The notes beneath the pieces were generated by a model, which had not been told where the DNA came from, made no database searches, and saw nothing but the letters and a program-made list of their open reading frames with translations. Below, in pieces: positions 37,238 through 49,594 of a DNA stretch of 64,000 nt. The stretch covers positions 24,242,098-24,306,097 of the forward strand of contig NC_063439.1 in assembly GCF_020379485.1 (NCBI RefSeq), written 5' to 3'. How positions within the stretch are numbered: position 1 is the first letter of the stretch; each line of letters starts with the position of its first letter. The DNA comes from Brassica napus. Its lineage: Eukaryota > Streptophyta > Magnoliopsida > Brassicales > Brassicaceae. The translations under genes and the position numbers were made by a program.

Positions 37238-40030
37238 AAACGCGGGGAAGATGCCCAACTTTCCGGCGAGTTCAGCTCATGTCCATGGCAATTTCTGTCC
37301 ATCTGATATTTAGGTGTATTAAAACAAAAAATGTTTTGTTTTTCGCGATTTTGAAATTCCAAATCAATGAGTATCGATTAATCTATAGTTTTGATGTACA
37401 AACAACAAGTAAAACCCATAAAAACTTAAGATTCTTTGAAGAAAATCCATGGCGGCCGCAGAAGAAATTTGCAAAATCGCCAAAGCCCTAATAGGAAAAC
37501 GAAGAGATAATTACTAAACTGCCACTCATTAAAAAGAAAAAAAAAAAAAAGAAACCCGTGGTCGAACACGGGGTTGGCTGGTTAAGAAACAAGCACGGCA
37601 CCACCAGACCACATGTCACTCCATTGTATATTTCCATACACTAGATTTTGTATGTATTCTGTTTAAAATAAAATACGCAAAACAAACAATCAAAGAACAC
37701 TACCACCAGACCACGTGATATCCAGCTTTAATTTACATAACTACAGTAGATATACATTTATTTATTTTTTGCAAATATATACATTTATTTTGAAAGTAAA
37801 ATAAAACCCCAAAATTGATCTTCGATTAATCCCCAAAAATTCAGTTTTTCACTAAGCTTTAGACCCACCCGAATATGCGTATAACTCCTAGCAAATTTTC
37901 AAACAAATCAAAAGCTAATCGATTTTTATCATTTGCTAGGATTCGAATGAAATACTAGCAATAAAAATTTCTTTTGTTGGTCGTATAGATCATATACAAA
38001 TCTCTTTTTCAAGAATTTGTATTTAACATCTGCTTAGAATTTTTTAATATTAAATTATACATTTAAAACATATATATATATATATCATACACTGGTATTA
38101 TATGTACAACTAAATAAAGTAAAATTAAAAATAAAATACTGACTGCAAGAAAAACTTTGAACTACTAGTTTTACTAGGTATTACTAAGATAAATAAAAAA
38201 AGCTTCATACATATTTAGATCGTCTATAACATATTTAACCCATGTTATTAATATATAATTAAAATTTCACTCATTTTAAATGTGTGCATGCCAAATATTT
38301 TAAAAACACTATTATTATATTTACACTTAGTAGTACCCAAGGTAGTAGTAATACTATCTTATTCATAGTAATACTTTTGCAAATTTCAACATTTATTAGT
38401 AATACTACGTAAAAAATAAAGAAATTTTAGTAAAACCAATGCATTTAGACAGTTTTAGATCATATATAACACTTGCATAGAAAAAAAAATCAGAAAATAT
38501 GCAATTTGTATAATTCACCTTATTATGGCATCACCATCTAGACACTAAGTAAGGAAGATAAGGAAGGTTTTTTGTGGAAATGATAAGTTTTCTAACAACT
38601 TAAGAAATTTTAAAGATTTCACGACTAATTTGATTTAAACAGATATATGGACATATAACTTCAAAATATATAAGTTATATCTGCCAAAAATATATAATAA
38701 GCCAAAAATATAAAGTTCTTAGAAATATGCATAAACATAGTAGTACAAGGTAATCCAAGGTAATTCAAGGTAGTCTGAGTACTACTAGTAGTCCACAATA
38801 CATAAAATTTTAGTTGGAGGTTTTTCATTCGATTTCAAAATAGTTGGAGGTTTAAATTACTAATAACCCATAAATATAATATTAAGTCTTCAATTTTATA
38901 TATCCTTCTGTTTAATGAAAAATGTAGATTAAAAATAATTTAAATGCATTCATGTTTTTAACAACTACATCTATTTAAGCAAAAGCTTTTAAGACAAATA
39001 AATTTATTTATAGAATCAAAGCATATTGATTAATTAAGGAAAATAATTTATATAAATATTTTATTAAATTTATTTTTAAAATTAACTGTTGATTAAAACA
39101 TTATTGAAATGCATGGTATATTAAATTTGTATTTTTGAAATATTTTTATATATCCAAAATTATGTAAATATTTTATTATATATTTTTAATATTAATTTTT
39201 TATTAAAATATTATTGAAATACACATTTTATTGTTTTTTTTATTTTTTAATATTACTGAAATAACTTTGATAAATATTTTTGCAATTAATTGTTTATTGA
39301 AATATGAACTATCTTATTTTAAATTTGAAAAGGTTTATACAAAATATATTAAAATTTTAGTTTAGAAAAATATTTTACAGAAATATTTTATTAAGTTTAT
39401 TTTGAAATTGTTGATTAAAATATATTATTAAAAATAATATTTTTCTTATTTTATTATTTATAAAAATATATTTTTTAGGTAAACAGAAAACTGAATTGAA
39501 AAAAAAAAATTCCTATATTTTTAGCTATATTGATCATTAATATTCTTAAATAAGGAAATTTGCTAAAAAAATTGGAAAAAAAATCTGGTTAGTACAAAAA
39601 AATAAAATGGGACCACGTAAACAAAAATAATATAAAAGAAAAGGAAAAGAAAAGATCTCGGCGGGTCCCACTGTATTTGAAAACAAAAAGAAAAAGAAAA
39701 CAATATATATTATGAGGAAAGAAAGGGTAGGAAGGGAAAGGGAAAAAATGTAGGGTAGTGAGAAAAAGAGTGGGGTAGTTAGAATAGATTTTTTCCAACT
39801 AGGGTGTATTAGAATACTTTCCTAAAAATGTATGCGTGGGGGTTTATTGAATTTCTGAACCAAAATTTGAAAACAAGTTGTAAAATAAAACACTCAGCAC
39901 ATATGTTTCTTACGGATTCTGAGTTAGACCACGAATTGAATTCTAAGAATAGTCCACAACGAGGCAAATAATCAAGGACCTCAGCAAACTATAGCAGTTT
40001 TGCATTCCATAACTAGCATGAGCAGTACGC
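36035..40030. other. Intergenic between EXPA5 and the ligase gene
   Basis: EXPA5 3' flank, then long AT-rich DNA. Notable: a (CT)n tract at about 37207-37237 in a CT-rich stretch; a tRNA-like segment at 37554-37613; repeated AAGGTAGT/AATACTA motifs around 38320-38810; extreme AT-richness from 38820 to 39560. The Arabidopsis MYB110 gene expected here (At3g29020) is absent. Confidence 0.5.
37554..37613 (-). repeat. tRNA-like segment (pseudo-tRNA or SINE head)
   Basis: On the minus strand, TGGTCTGGTGG resembles box A. About 30 bases on comes a T-arm-like hairpin CCCGTGTTCGACCACGGG. The acceptor stem is not paired, so it is not a working tRNA. A related ACCACCAGACCAC motif recurs at about 37702. 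A tRNA-derived SINE head is possible. Confidence 0.4.
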
Positions 40031-41087
40031 TCATGCACTCTGAGCCGTGCCTGACATTGCTTCTCGGAGTTCCTCCACTGTAAGGAGCCTCGTGCTCTTC
40101 ACATGTTCTCCTTTTGCGTAGGAATCTATATCCTCAAGGTTCACTTCCTTCATTGCAAACTGGTTTCCCACAGCCTTTACTGTCTTCTCAACAAAATCTG
40201 ATCTCTCAATGTAATCCTTCATCCTACACACGAACTCTGTGTGATCTCTTTCCTGCAATGTACCAAAACAATTGCAACTGATCAAGTAATCACTTTGAAG
40301 ACATTTAAAATAGAGATGAAAATAAGGATCATACCAACCGGTACTGTGGCACTTTGGAAGGCAGCTTAAGGTAAGCCATGTTTCTAACATTGTAGTCCCA
40401 AAGAAATGACGTATGGTGTATCCATCTATTCCTGATTATTGACTGAGCATTCCCACCAAATTTTCGGTCGCCAAAAACATAATCTGAAAAAAAATCCAAA
40501 TACAAGAAAGACGAAACATTAAACCTTTTGATTGTGAATGAAGAAGAAGGAAGAGTAAAAAGAACATATAAAAAGAGTTTCTCACAGACCGTTCTCACGT
40601 AGTTGGAAACCATCAACACCCTCAAACACTTCACCATACAATGAGCCACTCCATGCCATGACAGAACGAGGATAAGGCTGGACACTTGGAACATCATCCT
40701 TGTTGCAAATCAAACTCACAAAGAGAGTACTCTTGTCCACAATCACCGTCCCACCTCCAGTGAATCTTTTGATCACCGGTATTCGATCTTTTACAACAGG
40801 TCCAACCTCAAGAAGCTGAGAAGGCTTCCTGTAAACAGAGACCATGCTCAAAGTCAACATTCTCGGCAATGATTTAATTACAAAGGTAGAGAGGCAACGT
40901 CTTTTTACCCAGACAATCCCATGACAATGGTAGGGACATTGGTTCCATCGTTAACAATACACCAATTATCAGAGGATGCTCTAAGAAGCCTCTCTTCTAA
41001 ATGAAGTTGTTCCAAAATCGGTGTTCCTTTAAGTCTAACGAGATTCATCAGCGGAAGTCTCATATCCTTGGCTCTACTTATACTCAT
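40031..41087 (-). CDS. Biotin/lipoate A/B protein ligase-family protein
   Basis: Member of the LplA/LipB/BirA fold family, which attaches lipoyl or biotinyl groups to carrier proteins. Four coding exons (41087-40909, 40828-40590, 40483-40335 and 40252-40031) give 262 residues. The conserved RFTGGGTVIVD motif is present at residues about 84-94. Other family blocks are ILEQLHLEERLLR, FGGNAQSIIRNRWIHHTSFL and the C-terminal LLTVEELREAM. The ATG at 41087 (MSISRAKDMRLPL) is chosen because it is the first in frame. A 5'UTR intron probably runs from about 41289 (AAG|GTAAGA) to an acceptor near 41122 (TTTACTAG). No transit peptide is obvious. Position and sequence fit At3g29010; enzymatic activity is inferred from family only. 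Confidence 0.92.
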
Positions 41088-41792
41088 CTTAAACCCTTTT
41101 GGAGCTTTACCTGAGAAGCTTCTAGTAAAGATAAGTTCCTCAAAAACCCAGAACACAAAAGCATGGAGAAGGTCGAAAAACAGACAAAGCTAGAAACTTT
41201 GATTGGTTTTTGTTTCTAATATCGACAAAAGGCATATGATTCCGATCATGAGGCATCAAATCTCAATTCCGACAAGAAGGAATCTTACCTTAAATCGAGA
41301 AACTCCGACGAGGGTCGTTGCTCGGCGATCTCGGAGTGAAAAGCTCGAAGACTCTATAGGTCGTTAGATGCCCATGTAATATGCTTTCAGGCCCACGCAC
41401 CTCGAAGCAACGCGCTTTGTCAAAGCTTATGCAACTTCTATTGTACACCTAAAGACAGCTTTTTGATGGTACCCATTGTCCGATTTGCCCCGGCGGTAAG
41501 TCGGAATCGGTTCCTACCTTAATCACCGAGCGTTGACCAGAGAAGGAATAGATTTAAGCTATGCGCGCAAGGTGTTCGATTAAATACCGCAAAGGGATTA
41601 TCTATGTTGTGTAGTGTGTTTAAGTTGAAAGTTACGAAATTACTAAAAAGTCCTCGAGATATCATGAAAGTCTGATTAGTATTGACAACAACTATGTTTA
41701 AGCATTTAAACATACACAATCTCATCCCAAGTAGAAGAATTAAGAACAAAATTAATACGTTTGGTGAAAAGAATAATAACAATCATATGATT
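41088..41792. other. Ligase-gene leader and spacer to CML45
   Basis: 41088-41350 holds the ligase 5'UTR and its intron. 41350-41792 is the spacer and 3' flank of CML45 (minus strand). No further gene. Confidence 0.6.
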
Positions 41793-42359
41793 TTAGCAGA
41801 AGCTACTCTCCATGAACTTAACAAACCCATTGAAATCGATTCTTCCGTCTTTGTTTCCATCTAACGATCTGATCATAACCGAGCAGTTCTCTAGGTAAGA
41901 TCCTTCTTTGAAACCCAAGATTGTCAAAACTCTCCGCAACTCTTTAGCGTCGATGAAGCCGTCTCTGTTTTCATCGAACACGTCAAAAGCTTGCTTCACT
42001 TCCTCCAAGCTCGCTTCTTTCTCTTCGAACAAACTCGACATCTCCTTGGAACTGTACCGTTCTTGAAGATCATCGCTTTCTTGGTCGGGAGATAGACCTA
42101 AGCTTCTCATAACCATCTCTGCGTCTTCTCTAGAGAGATAATCATATTGGTCTTCTTCTTCTTGCTCTTCTGTGTTTGTGATCACAGTCTGGTCTTGGTT
42201 CCTCACACGTTGATGGTGTTGAAGTAGAGGCAAGAATCCGGACAAAAAGATGCGAGCAGAAGAAACCCATCTCCCTAAACTGATGTGGAACAAGTTGAAC
42301 AGAGCAAAGAAAAATAGGGAAGATGATTGTTTGCACTCAGACAATAAACTCTTCTCCAT
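41793..42359 (-). CDS. CML45: Calmodulin-like EF-hand protein CML45
   Basis: Single-exon minus-strand gene with 188 residues from the ATG at 42359 (MEKSLLSE). An in-frame ATG ten codons upstream (42389) would give 198, but the shorter form fits the family. Residues about 14-50 are hydrophobic (SLFFFALFNLFHISLG) and may be a membrane anchor. An acidic linker follows. EF-hand 1 loop is DENRDGFIDAKE, with all ligands. EF-hand 2 loop is DGNKDGRIDFNG: position 12, normally Glu and the bidentate calcium ligand, is Gly. Calcium binding by the second hand is therefore likely weak or lost. Position fits At3g29000. Confidence 0.93.
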   Translation of the reverse strand: MEKSLLSECKQSSSLFFFALFNLFHISLGRWVSSARIFLSGFLPLLQHHQRVRNQDQTVITNTEEQEEEDQYDYLSREDAEMVMRSLGLSPDQESDDLQERYSSKEMSSLFEEKEASLEEVKQAFDVFDENRDGFIDAKELRRVLTILGFKEGSYLENCSVMIRSLDGNKDGRIDFNGFVKFMESSFC

Positions 42360-42460
42360 GGTTGTGTGTTTTGATATGAATGAATACAATGAACTACAAA
42401 GAACTAAGTAATGCGTCCTAGAGGAAATATTGAAGATAAGAATTTGTGTGTTTTAGATGA

Positions 42461-42473
42461 AGTATATATATAG
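42461..42473 (-). promoter_or_regulatory. TATA box of CML45
   Basis: TATATATATA on either strand, about 105 bp before the chosen CML45 start, in the expected window for a core promoter. Confidence 0.55.
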
Positions 42474-42801
42474 ATATGATAGTGTCTTTTTAAAAAGGCA
42501 ACAGAGAGGAAGGTGGTGGTGGTGCAGGTAGAGACAAGACAAAGTCCGTGTTTGATAAGATAATGGAAATAAGGAAGTTTCTTTCTATTTCCTGGAACAT
42601 TGTTGGAATGGTTAGGAGTTGTTTGGTCTTATTTGGAGAAAGTAGACGGCTTGACTTGATTTTTCATTTATTTAATAATTTGTGTGTGTATATTTTTCTT
42701 CTTTTCATTAACAAAGAAGAAGGAAAACATGCAGATACATGGACTGAAAATCTTTGGAAGAATTCAAACTTTATTATACTATGCATGTTTTCATCGGTCT
42801 G

Positions 42802-42853
<52 letters not shown>

Positions 42854-43173
42854 GTTAAATTTCGAGACTTTGTGTACAGTTAGAATTCAACTATCCTTTC
42901 TATAACATCAAAACTCGAGAGACCAAGACTTTGAATTTACACAAGACGTTCTTTTTAACTAGTGCTATATATTTCCATCCTGATTTGACTCGGCATATGA
43001 ATGCAATTAACTTCTTAAGCACGATCATGTAAAAATAAATAAACACACAAAAAGGTATATTGTTTACTATCTAATTAATCTTTCCAATGTGAATGTCTCA
43101 TTAACAATTTAGGATTTATGGTTAAGAAAACTCAAGTGAAACAAAACTCTTTTGAGAATGTTAAACTCTACTA
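42474..43173. other. Intergenic with (TA)n microsatellite
   Basis: CML45 upstream region, then a (TA)n run at 42803-42851. Small frames there (poly-IleTyr) are translations of the microsatellite. No gene. Confidence 0.65.
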
Positions 43174-44520
43174 TCAATACTATTAAAACAGAAGCAATTT
43201 TTATCTACTTACAAATAGTATAGGTTAGACCATTATATTTAATTATATTTCATATTATTTCTATTCATATCTAATTTAATTATTAAATATACATCATACC
43301 TAAAATTAAGGAACTAACTAACTAATCTGTTATCTTTTAAACTAATGAATTTAATTTATATTAATTCGAAATTTAAATAACTATTCAATTATATTTTAGT
43401 TATTAATGTAATAAATACTTATATATATATATATATATCTATTCATTTGTATATATACAACTATATATTAATCCAAATGCAAAAAAAAAACAAATTGTTC
43501 AAAACCCTCACCAAATACATAAAAATATAATTTTATAGTTAAGAGTATTAAATATATATATGTTAAAATAAATATTAATAGTAATTATACGATGAAACAT
43601 GTTACTGTTGATAGGTTTATGAATGTATTTTTTACGGGTTACTGAAAGAGACATGTAACATATATATCAAATATAAACTTATTGAAAAAAATATTAACAA
43701 AAATATATCATAAAACATTACATTAACATGAATCGATGCCAGAGAGTAAGGGTTAATATTTTAATTATTTAAAAATATAATTATATATATATATATATAA
43801 ATTATAAAAATTAAGAACTAAATATAATAAAAATATATATCAAAATAAAATAATAAATATTTACATTTCTAATGCGAATAATGAAATTAGCTTTTAAATT
43901 TAAAATAAGCCATAGACAAAAAAATCAAAAAGTATCTAATAACATGTGAATAACAAAAGTAAACTAACTAAATAAATAAACAATTTTTTTTTGCAAACGT
44001 AAATTATTAATTTTTAATAGACGTATACACATTATTGATACTCAAATCTATTTCATTTTTAGTATGCATCCTCTCAAATATTGATCTATTAACAAGATGA
44101 AATTTTAGTTGGACTAAAATTGTATTTAAATTGGAATATCACTTTCATAATATATTCACTATTCATCTGAACATTCATGAATATATATTATAATACTCTA
44201 AATATAATAATAAATCAAACCGAAATATATATTGGGTCATCTACCAGCTCAACCGATAACCAGATCTCGGGTTTTAGCGGTTGTTACGGGTTTTAAAGAA
44301 TTTTTAAATAACAGTTTTTTTTTAAAACTAAAATGAATTACATATGAGCCACCAAATTTACCAATTTTACTGCGGATCGGGTCGGGTTTCAAAACACTGA
44401 ATATAATGTTCCATTTGTAATATCTAAGTGTAGATACAACTAAAATACAAATTTATATCAAATAAACTTGGAATGTTTCGAAAATGATCCCGCGCTTTGA
44501 TAGCGCGGGTCAAAATCTAG
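43174..44520 (+). mobile_element. Non-autonomous Helitron, complete
   Basis: 5' end TCAATACTATTAAAACAG, with host A at 43173. 3' end: a perfect 8-bp-stem hairpin (CCCGCGCT at 44489-44496, AGCGCGGG at 44502-44509), 7 more bases, then CTAG at 44517-44520, host T at 44521. The host bases form the A^T site. The 5' sequence resembles the common Brassicaceae Helitron terminus TCTATACTATTAAAA. 1347 bp, very AT-rich, no Rep/helicase coding. Confidence 0.9.
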
Positions 44521-44727
44521 TCCTCATTCATGGTCTACTTCCACGCTTTAGTGTATGTCCAAGTGAATCATGCTGTCTAGGGAGAGAACTAAATAGCTGC
44601 ATACATAGTCTGATCTTCTTCTATGAATATTCACATTAAGGCCAGCCATAACTGAAACCAACTTGACAAAATACATAAAGATTTTCATCCATCATAAAGC
44701 AATAAAAATATAACGTTTAAAATGAAA

Positions 44728-44923
44728 GTTTGTGTCCTTATAGGTAAGCGATTTGCGGATTGGTAGAAGCCTCTTGATAGCGTTTATTGCTTGTTGTGTC
44801 TGTCCCTGCTTAGATTAGGTTGAGTTGCTGTCTAGTTTTTATTTTATTTTTTTCTGTTTCTTGTTCTCATTGTATTTCTGTCAAAAATCTTAAAACTGGT
44901 AATAATATCTTTACATTTTTACC

Positions 44924-44956
<33 letters not shown>

Positions 44957-44966
44957 GTGTCCTTAT
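44728..44966 (+). mobile_element. 5'-truncated LINE insertion, 211 bp, 14-bp TSD
   Basis: GTTTGTGTCCTTAT (44728-44741 and 44953-44966) flanks a 211-bp insert ending TTTTACC plus 29 A. The body contains a run like a LINE 3'UTR (TGTATTTCTGTCAAAAATC) and no complete frame. Together with the 122-bp insertion at 7257 it shows that LINE-type retroposition has been active in this window. Confidence 0.85.
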
Positions 44967-45338
44967 TCTTCATATAATTTTTTTCATTGACATTAATACA
45001 ATTGAAATGGTCATAAAGAGGATTGGGATAAAGAAGCCCATACAACGAGTTTATCACTTATTAATGGGCCTGAGTTTGGATCTGACTGAAGCCCATAGAA
45101 GGATCTTTTAAAGAGTTTCAAAAAAAAAAAACAATTTTCCATTTCTTTGTATTTTGTAAAATTTAAGTATATGCTGCTTTTGGGATTGTGCCTTCGTCTC
45201 TTCGATTTTTCTGGTTGTGTGTGGTTTCCCCCATCGACTCTTCTGGGCTTCCCTCGATTTCGTTTCGTAACCGATCCTTTCGAGTTTCGATCGCCATCTC
45301 CCGACAGAGAAAGCTTCGAGCTCGAGAGAGAATAATCC

Positions 45339-47256
45339 ATGGGCTCCTCGCCGGTTCAGGGTCGGCTCGATATATTCGAGATATATCGCAGATTTTGTGG
45401 TAAAGTCCCTTCCTTTATCTCCCTCCTTCTTCGATCTGTTCATGTTTGTCCTTCAATTTGAAATTATTTAAATCTTACACATATAGTATTGTTCTCTGTT
45501 CTGTCTTTGAATCCTAAGTTGCTCTGTTTCCATTCCTCTGACATTGCTATGGATAAAAGTTGATTCTTTTGAGCTCAATGGTTTTTGGGGTTTCGGTTTA
45601 TGGAAAAGCTGATAACATTATATGAATAAAGTTTCCTGCTTTGCTTATTGAAGTTGAGAATGGTGTAAAGTCTATAGCTTTGCTTATTGAAGTTGAGAAT
45701 GGTGTAAAGTTTCTACCTTTGCTTGTATTTATGTGTAAAGTTTCTAGCTTTGACTCTTTCCGTTGGGCTTTGATATTCTATTGCAGACATTCGATCAAGT
45801 CAAGTCTTATGTAAGATTAATAAAAGCAACGAGGAAACACAAAGAACTAATTATTCTAAAGAAGCGTTAACTCACCTCATGAGTCTAGTCGAGAACAAGT
45901 TTCAGGCAAGGTGATTGCTTTGCTTATCTTCATGGCTATCATATGCTGCAATACTTACTTTGTCTTCTCCTGATCCGTTCGCTTATTTCTCCCTTTGCAT
46001 ATCCCATGATAGAAACTCCATTTTTGATGAATTGTTCAAGTTGATGTCACGTCTGGACTTAATGGCAAGTGTTTTCATCTCTTACACCATTGGTTGACCA
46101 GCTGCACTGTGATCTATCTAACCCTTTTGATCTGTCTTCTTTGTAGGTGGACTTCTCTGAGTTTACCCGCTTCTATGATTTTGTTTTCTTTATGTGCCGC
46201 GAGAATGGACAGAAGAGTATAAGTAAGAGCTTCTTCTCCTTTTCAACCCAATCGTTTTGGTTATACCCTCAATGTCAGCGAATACTGATAAGTACCTCTT
46301 GATTGAATATTGTGCAGCTGTAGCAAAAGCTATTACCGCGTGGAAACTTGTTTTGGCTGGGAGGTTTAGATTACTTAACCGCTGGTGTGACTTCACTGAG
46401 GTACCCATCTCTTTCTTGTTTTTTTTTTATTAGTGTAAACGTTAGTTTCTTGTGTTTTTTTCTATCTAATGAGACGAAGGTGATGTTTTAACTTGTAGAA
46501 AAATCAACGGCACAATATTTCAGAAGATACCTGGCAGCAAGTCTTGGCGTTTAGTCGTTGTGTTCATGAGAATCTTGAAGGATATGACTCCGAAGGTACA
46601 AATTCTTTAGACTTCTTACCAAGACAAGTGTATTTGTTTGTGTTTTCGTTCAACTTATTGTTTTTTTTTTTGGTTACACTCAGGTGCTTGGCCTGTCCTC
46701 ATCGATGAGTTTGTTGAGCATATGTACAGGTTTGGAATCAACACTCAACACATTATACACACTGCACAGTAAAAAACGAAAGCCTAATCTTTTTGCACTT
46801 GATTCACAGTATTCTAGGACCGAGTAAGAACACTAGCTTGTCCTGTAACTGTGGTGACACAGAATCTGAATCATGCCTCTATGAAGATCCTCTTTCAGGT
46901 ATGTTTGGTTTCTATAATCTGAGAGTTTTTGTAATTTCCTGACATGAGTCTTATTGTCTTCTTCCTCTTCTGCTCAACGTTGTTTAGATAAGCATCATAA
47001 AGATGATAGTCGCTACCACACGGGTTTAAGAAGTGTTCCAGGCTTAAAGAGAAAAACATCCCAAGCCTACGATGAAGAAGATGATGATGATGATGATGAA
47101 GAAGTATCTGAAAGTCGATACTCTTATTCGTCTCCATACTTGAAACGATTCAGATCCGAGGACAGTCCAAGATGTTCATCCAACTCGCATTGTATGATTG
47201 AGCGAAGTCTCTCACAAGGGTTTGCGAGTCTTTTATCAACTGGGGATAAGCCGTGA
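45339..47256 (+). CDS. AAR3: AAR3, DCN1-like (DCUN1 domain) protein
   Basis: Member of the DCN1/DCUN1 family, which promotes cullin neddylation. The Arabidopsis gene At3g28970 (ANTIAUXIN-RESISTANT 3) affects responses to synthetic auxin. Nine exons: 45339-45399, 45787-45910, 46013-46064, 46147-46222, 46318-46400, 46499-46595, 46684-46729, 46810-46898 and 46988-47256. They give 298 residues. The potentiating-neddylation (PONY) region is in the middle ([84 protein letters not shown]). The C-terminus has an acidic run (DEEDDDDDDEE), YLKRFRSEDSPR and SLSQGFASLLSTGDKP. Intron 3 (46065-46146) starts GCAAGT and not GT, a GC-AG intron; using the next GT would break the frame. Intron 1 holds a 39-bp tandem repeat. 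Confidence 0.94.
45638..45755 (+). repeat. 39-bp tandem repeat in AAR3 intron 1
   Basis: Two nearly perfect units (GCTTTGCTTATTGAAGTTGA..., 45638-45676 and 45677-45715), then a degenerate third. Confidence 0.8.
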
Positions 47257-47610
47257 AACACAAGAAACCATCCTACATAAGCAATAGATGATTATATACA
47301 AAACAAAAAAGAGGTCTCAAGTTAACGGTGAGTTCTTATTTTGTTGTGAGCTATATCATATTTGTTCCCCAATCGATTTATATACTGAGTTTCCATTTTA
47401 CATTTTCGAGTTTTAGAGCAAAAAAGACTATTATGCTCCCTGTGTTATTTAATGTTGAATTTTCTTGAGAAAATTTAATGATAAGTATTACTAGCTACTA
47501 CAGACCATGATTAGCAAAGAAAGAGTTAGCATAACACTAAGCCCAAATTAATTAAAATTCCGAAATGAGGATTAAACGTATAATGTATCATACTACCTCT
47601 AGTTCACTAA

Positions 47611-48227
47611 GAGCTTGATTGGTTTTCCCGCTACCACCCGCAAACGCAGCTTTTGCGATTGGTAGCGGTTGACAGCGTTTCGAAACAATCATACAAACTG
47701 CTACAAATCGATTCAAACCGCTCTGAACTTCTTAAAATCAAAAGCTGGTTCCAGCTAGCGTTTGCGGTTGCGGGCGGTTGCGGGAGGATAATTTTTTTTC
47801 TTTTTTTAAAAAAAACCATATAAATACAAAAATAAAAATAAAAATAAAATTTTTAAAATGGAATTATAAAAATACTAAAATATATCTATTATATTTTAAT
47901 TAATATTATAAAATTTTAAAATAAAAATATTTTCTATAATTTAAAAAATTTAAAACTATAACTTTGAAAATATAATTTACATATTTATTATAATATTATG
48001 ATTTTTGATATTTTTATAATAGTATAAAATGTAAATATTGTTAATTTATTATTTAACCGCTGCTGTATTTGGTAGTTAACCAGTCATAAGTATCCCGCAA
48101 ACGCACCAATTTCTAACCGCAGAACCAGTCGTACAAATCTCTTAAAACCGCTAGAAATCGTAACCACCCGCATCCGCAAACGCCCGCAGCCGCAACCGCA
48201 ACCGCTGCGTTTGAACCAGTCAGACCC
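47611..48227. mobile_element. Harbinger/Tourist-type element, GCGGTTGCGGG-rich
   Basis: TAA flanks both ends (47608-47610 and 48228-48230). The terminal inverted repeats are GAGCTTGATTGGTT and, inverted on the right, GGGTCTGACTGGTT (10 of 14 matching). The sub-terminal regions are GC-rich with GCGGTTGCGGG-type motifs, in inverted arrangement, around an AT-rich core. No transposase frame; 617 bp. Confidence 0.8.
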
Positions 48228-48230
48228 TAA

Positions 48231-49594
48231 TTGTCTTTTCCATTTGTTAGTCTCTTGTCAAGTGCATTCATCACGCTATGAACATCAAATTAGTTAATAT
48301 AAATATGTTTCTTTTTTATCAAAATATATAAATATGTTAAGTATGTGAAATAACACCACATATTTGATTTAATGCAGCTAACCAAATGAATCTAATCGTA
48401 TAAATCACGTTAAAAGTGGTCAAATCTTAATATTAATTCGTGCTTCAATTTATGAATTAACGGCTTTGTTCAACCCTTATAATTAATTAGGGAATAAATG
48501 AAAGAATTAAATTGCCTAAGAATCATACACGTTGAGAAGAGAAAAAGGGAAGTTACGGCCACATGAAGACTTTTTTTACTGCACTTTTCTTCCCTGAAGA
48601 ACATAACATCAAAAGGAACTTTTCTTTTAGTTTAATAAAAGACAAAACGTAATTGGGTTAAAGATTATTTTAATTTTTTGACAACAATGAAAATAAAAAC
48701 CACCCTAGATATTTAGATAATGTGGGTAAATTTATCAACTCGAATAAATATCATAAAGTGATATGACTCATCCGGAGGAAAAAATGTTGAAAAAGTCTAG
48801 GCTTGTATTAAAGATATACTTCATAGGTTAGCGGTTTAAACGTCTAGAATTTAGAATGTATTTTAGATTTGAGAAAAATACTAAAATCTAATTAGTTGGC
48901 ATTGAATGCCTATCTTGTAAGGCTATAAACCTAAACACCTAACCAAGTTTCCTCTACCTTCACATGTGTAAGACTCCACTCATTACTCTTCCGTGATCTC
49001 AACGCTTAGATATGAATACTTGATTTCGTGTCATTGTTCAGGCTCGGAGATTTGTTTTAGAGATTAAGCCCCTTAGATTCAGAGAAAGTCTAATTTCCCA
49101 TTTATTTTCCAGGTACGTTTTAGGGTTTTTGAATGGTTTATGTGATCTCTCATTGTTTTATGTACGGGTCTCTATTATATACTTTGTTATAGATGACAAT
49201 CTTCCTTGAAATTTTGGGATTATGATCACATAATATGATCATATGGATAGCCGCAACAACTATTTTCTTTGAATATTTGGTAACAACAAATTATTTCTGA
49301 AGTAATTGATTTTGTTTTATTCTATTGCATTCACAGTCAGACATCACAATGCCTTTCGCTTTAGGTGATCACACCCATATTGATTAATATAATTGTTTTC
49401 TTGAAAATCGTCAATTATTTTCACGAAAAAGATATTATCACTATTTCTAAAAGAAGTTCAAATTGTACAAGTTGAAGACAAAGTTAACATATATATATAT
49501 ATATATATACTACACTGCATCATCGGTACTTTGTTGCATAAGTTTGCAAAAATAAAATCTTATTCTCTACCTTTCTATGAGGAAGTTATTAGCA
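48231..49594. other. Intergenic upstream of AVT-type transporter
   Basis: AT-rich spacer and transporter upstream region. It includes an (AT)n tract at about 49490-49510. No further gene. Confidence 0.5.

Noticed and set aside
41088..41156. Upstream extension of the ligase reading frame to 41156
   Set aside because: There is no ATG upstream of 41087 in the frame, and the segment contains a probable splice acceptor near 41122.
42548..42905. Open frames with poly-(Ile-Tyr)
   Set aside because: They are translations of the (TA)n microsatellite at 42803-42851.
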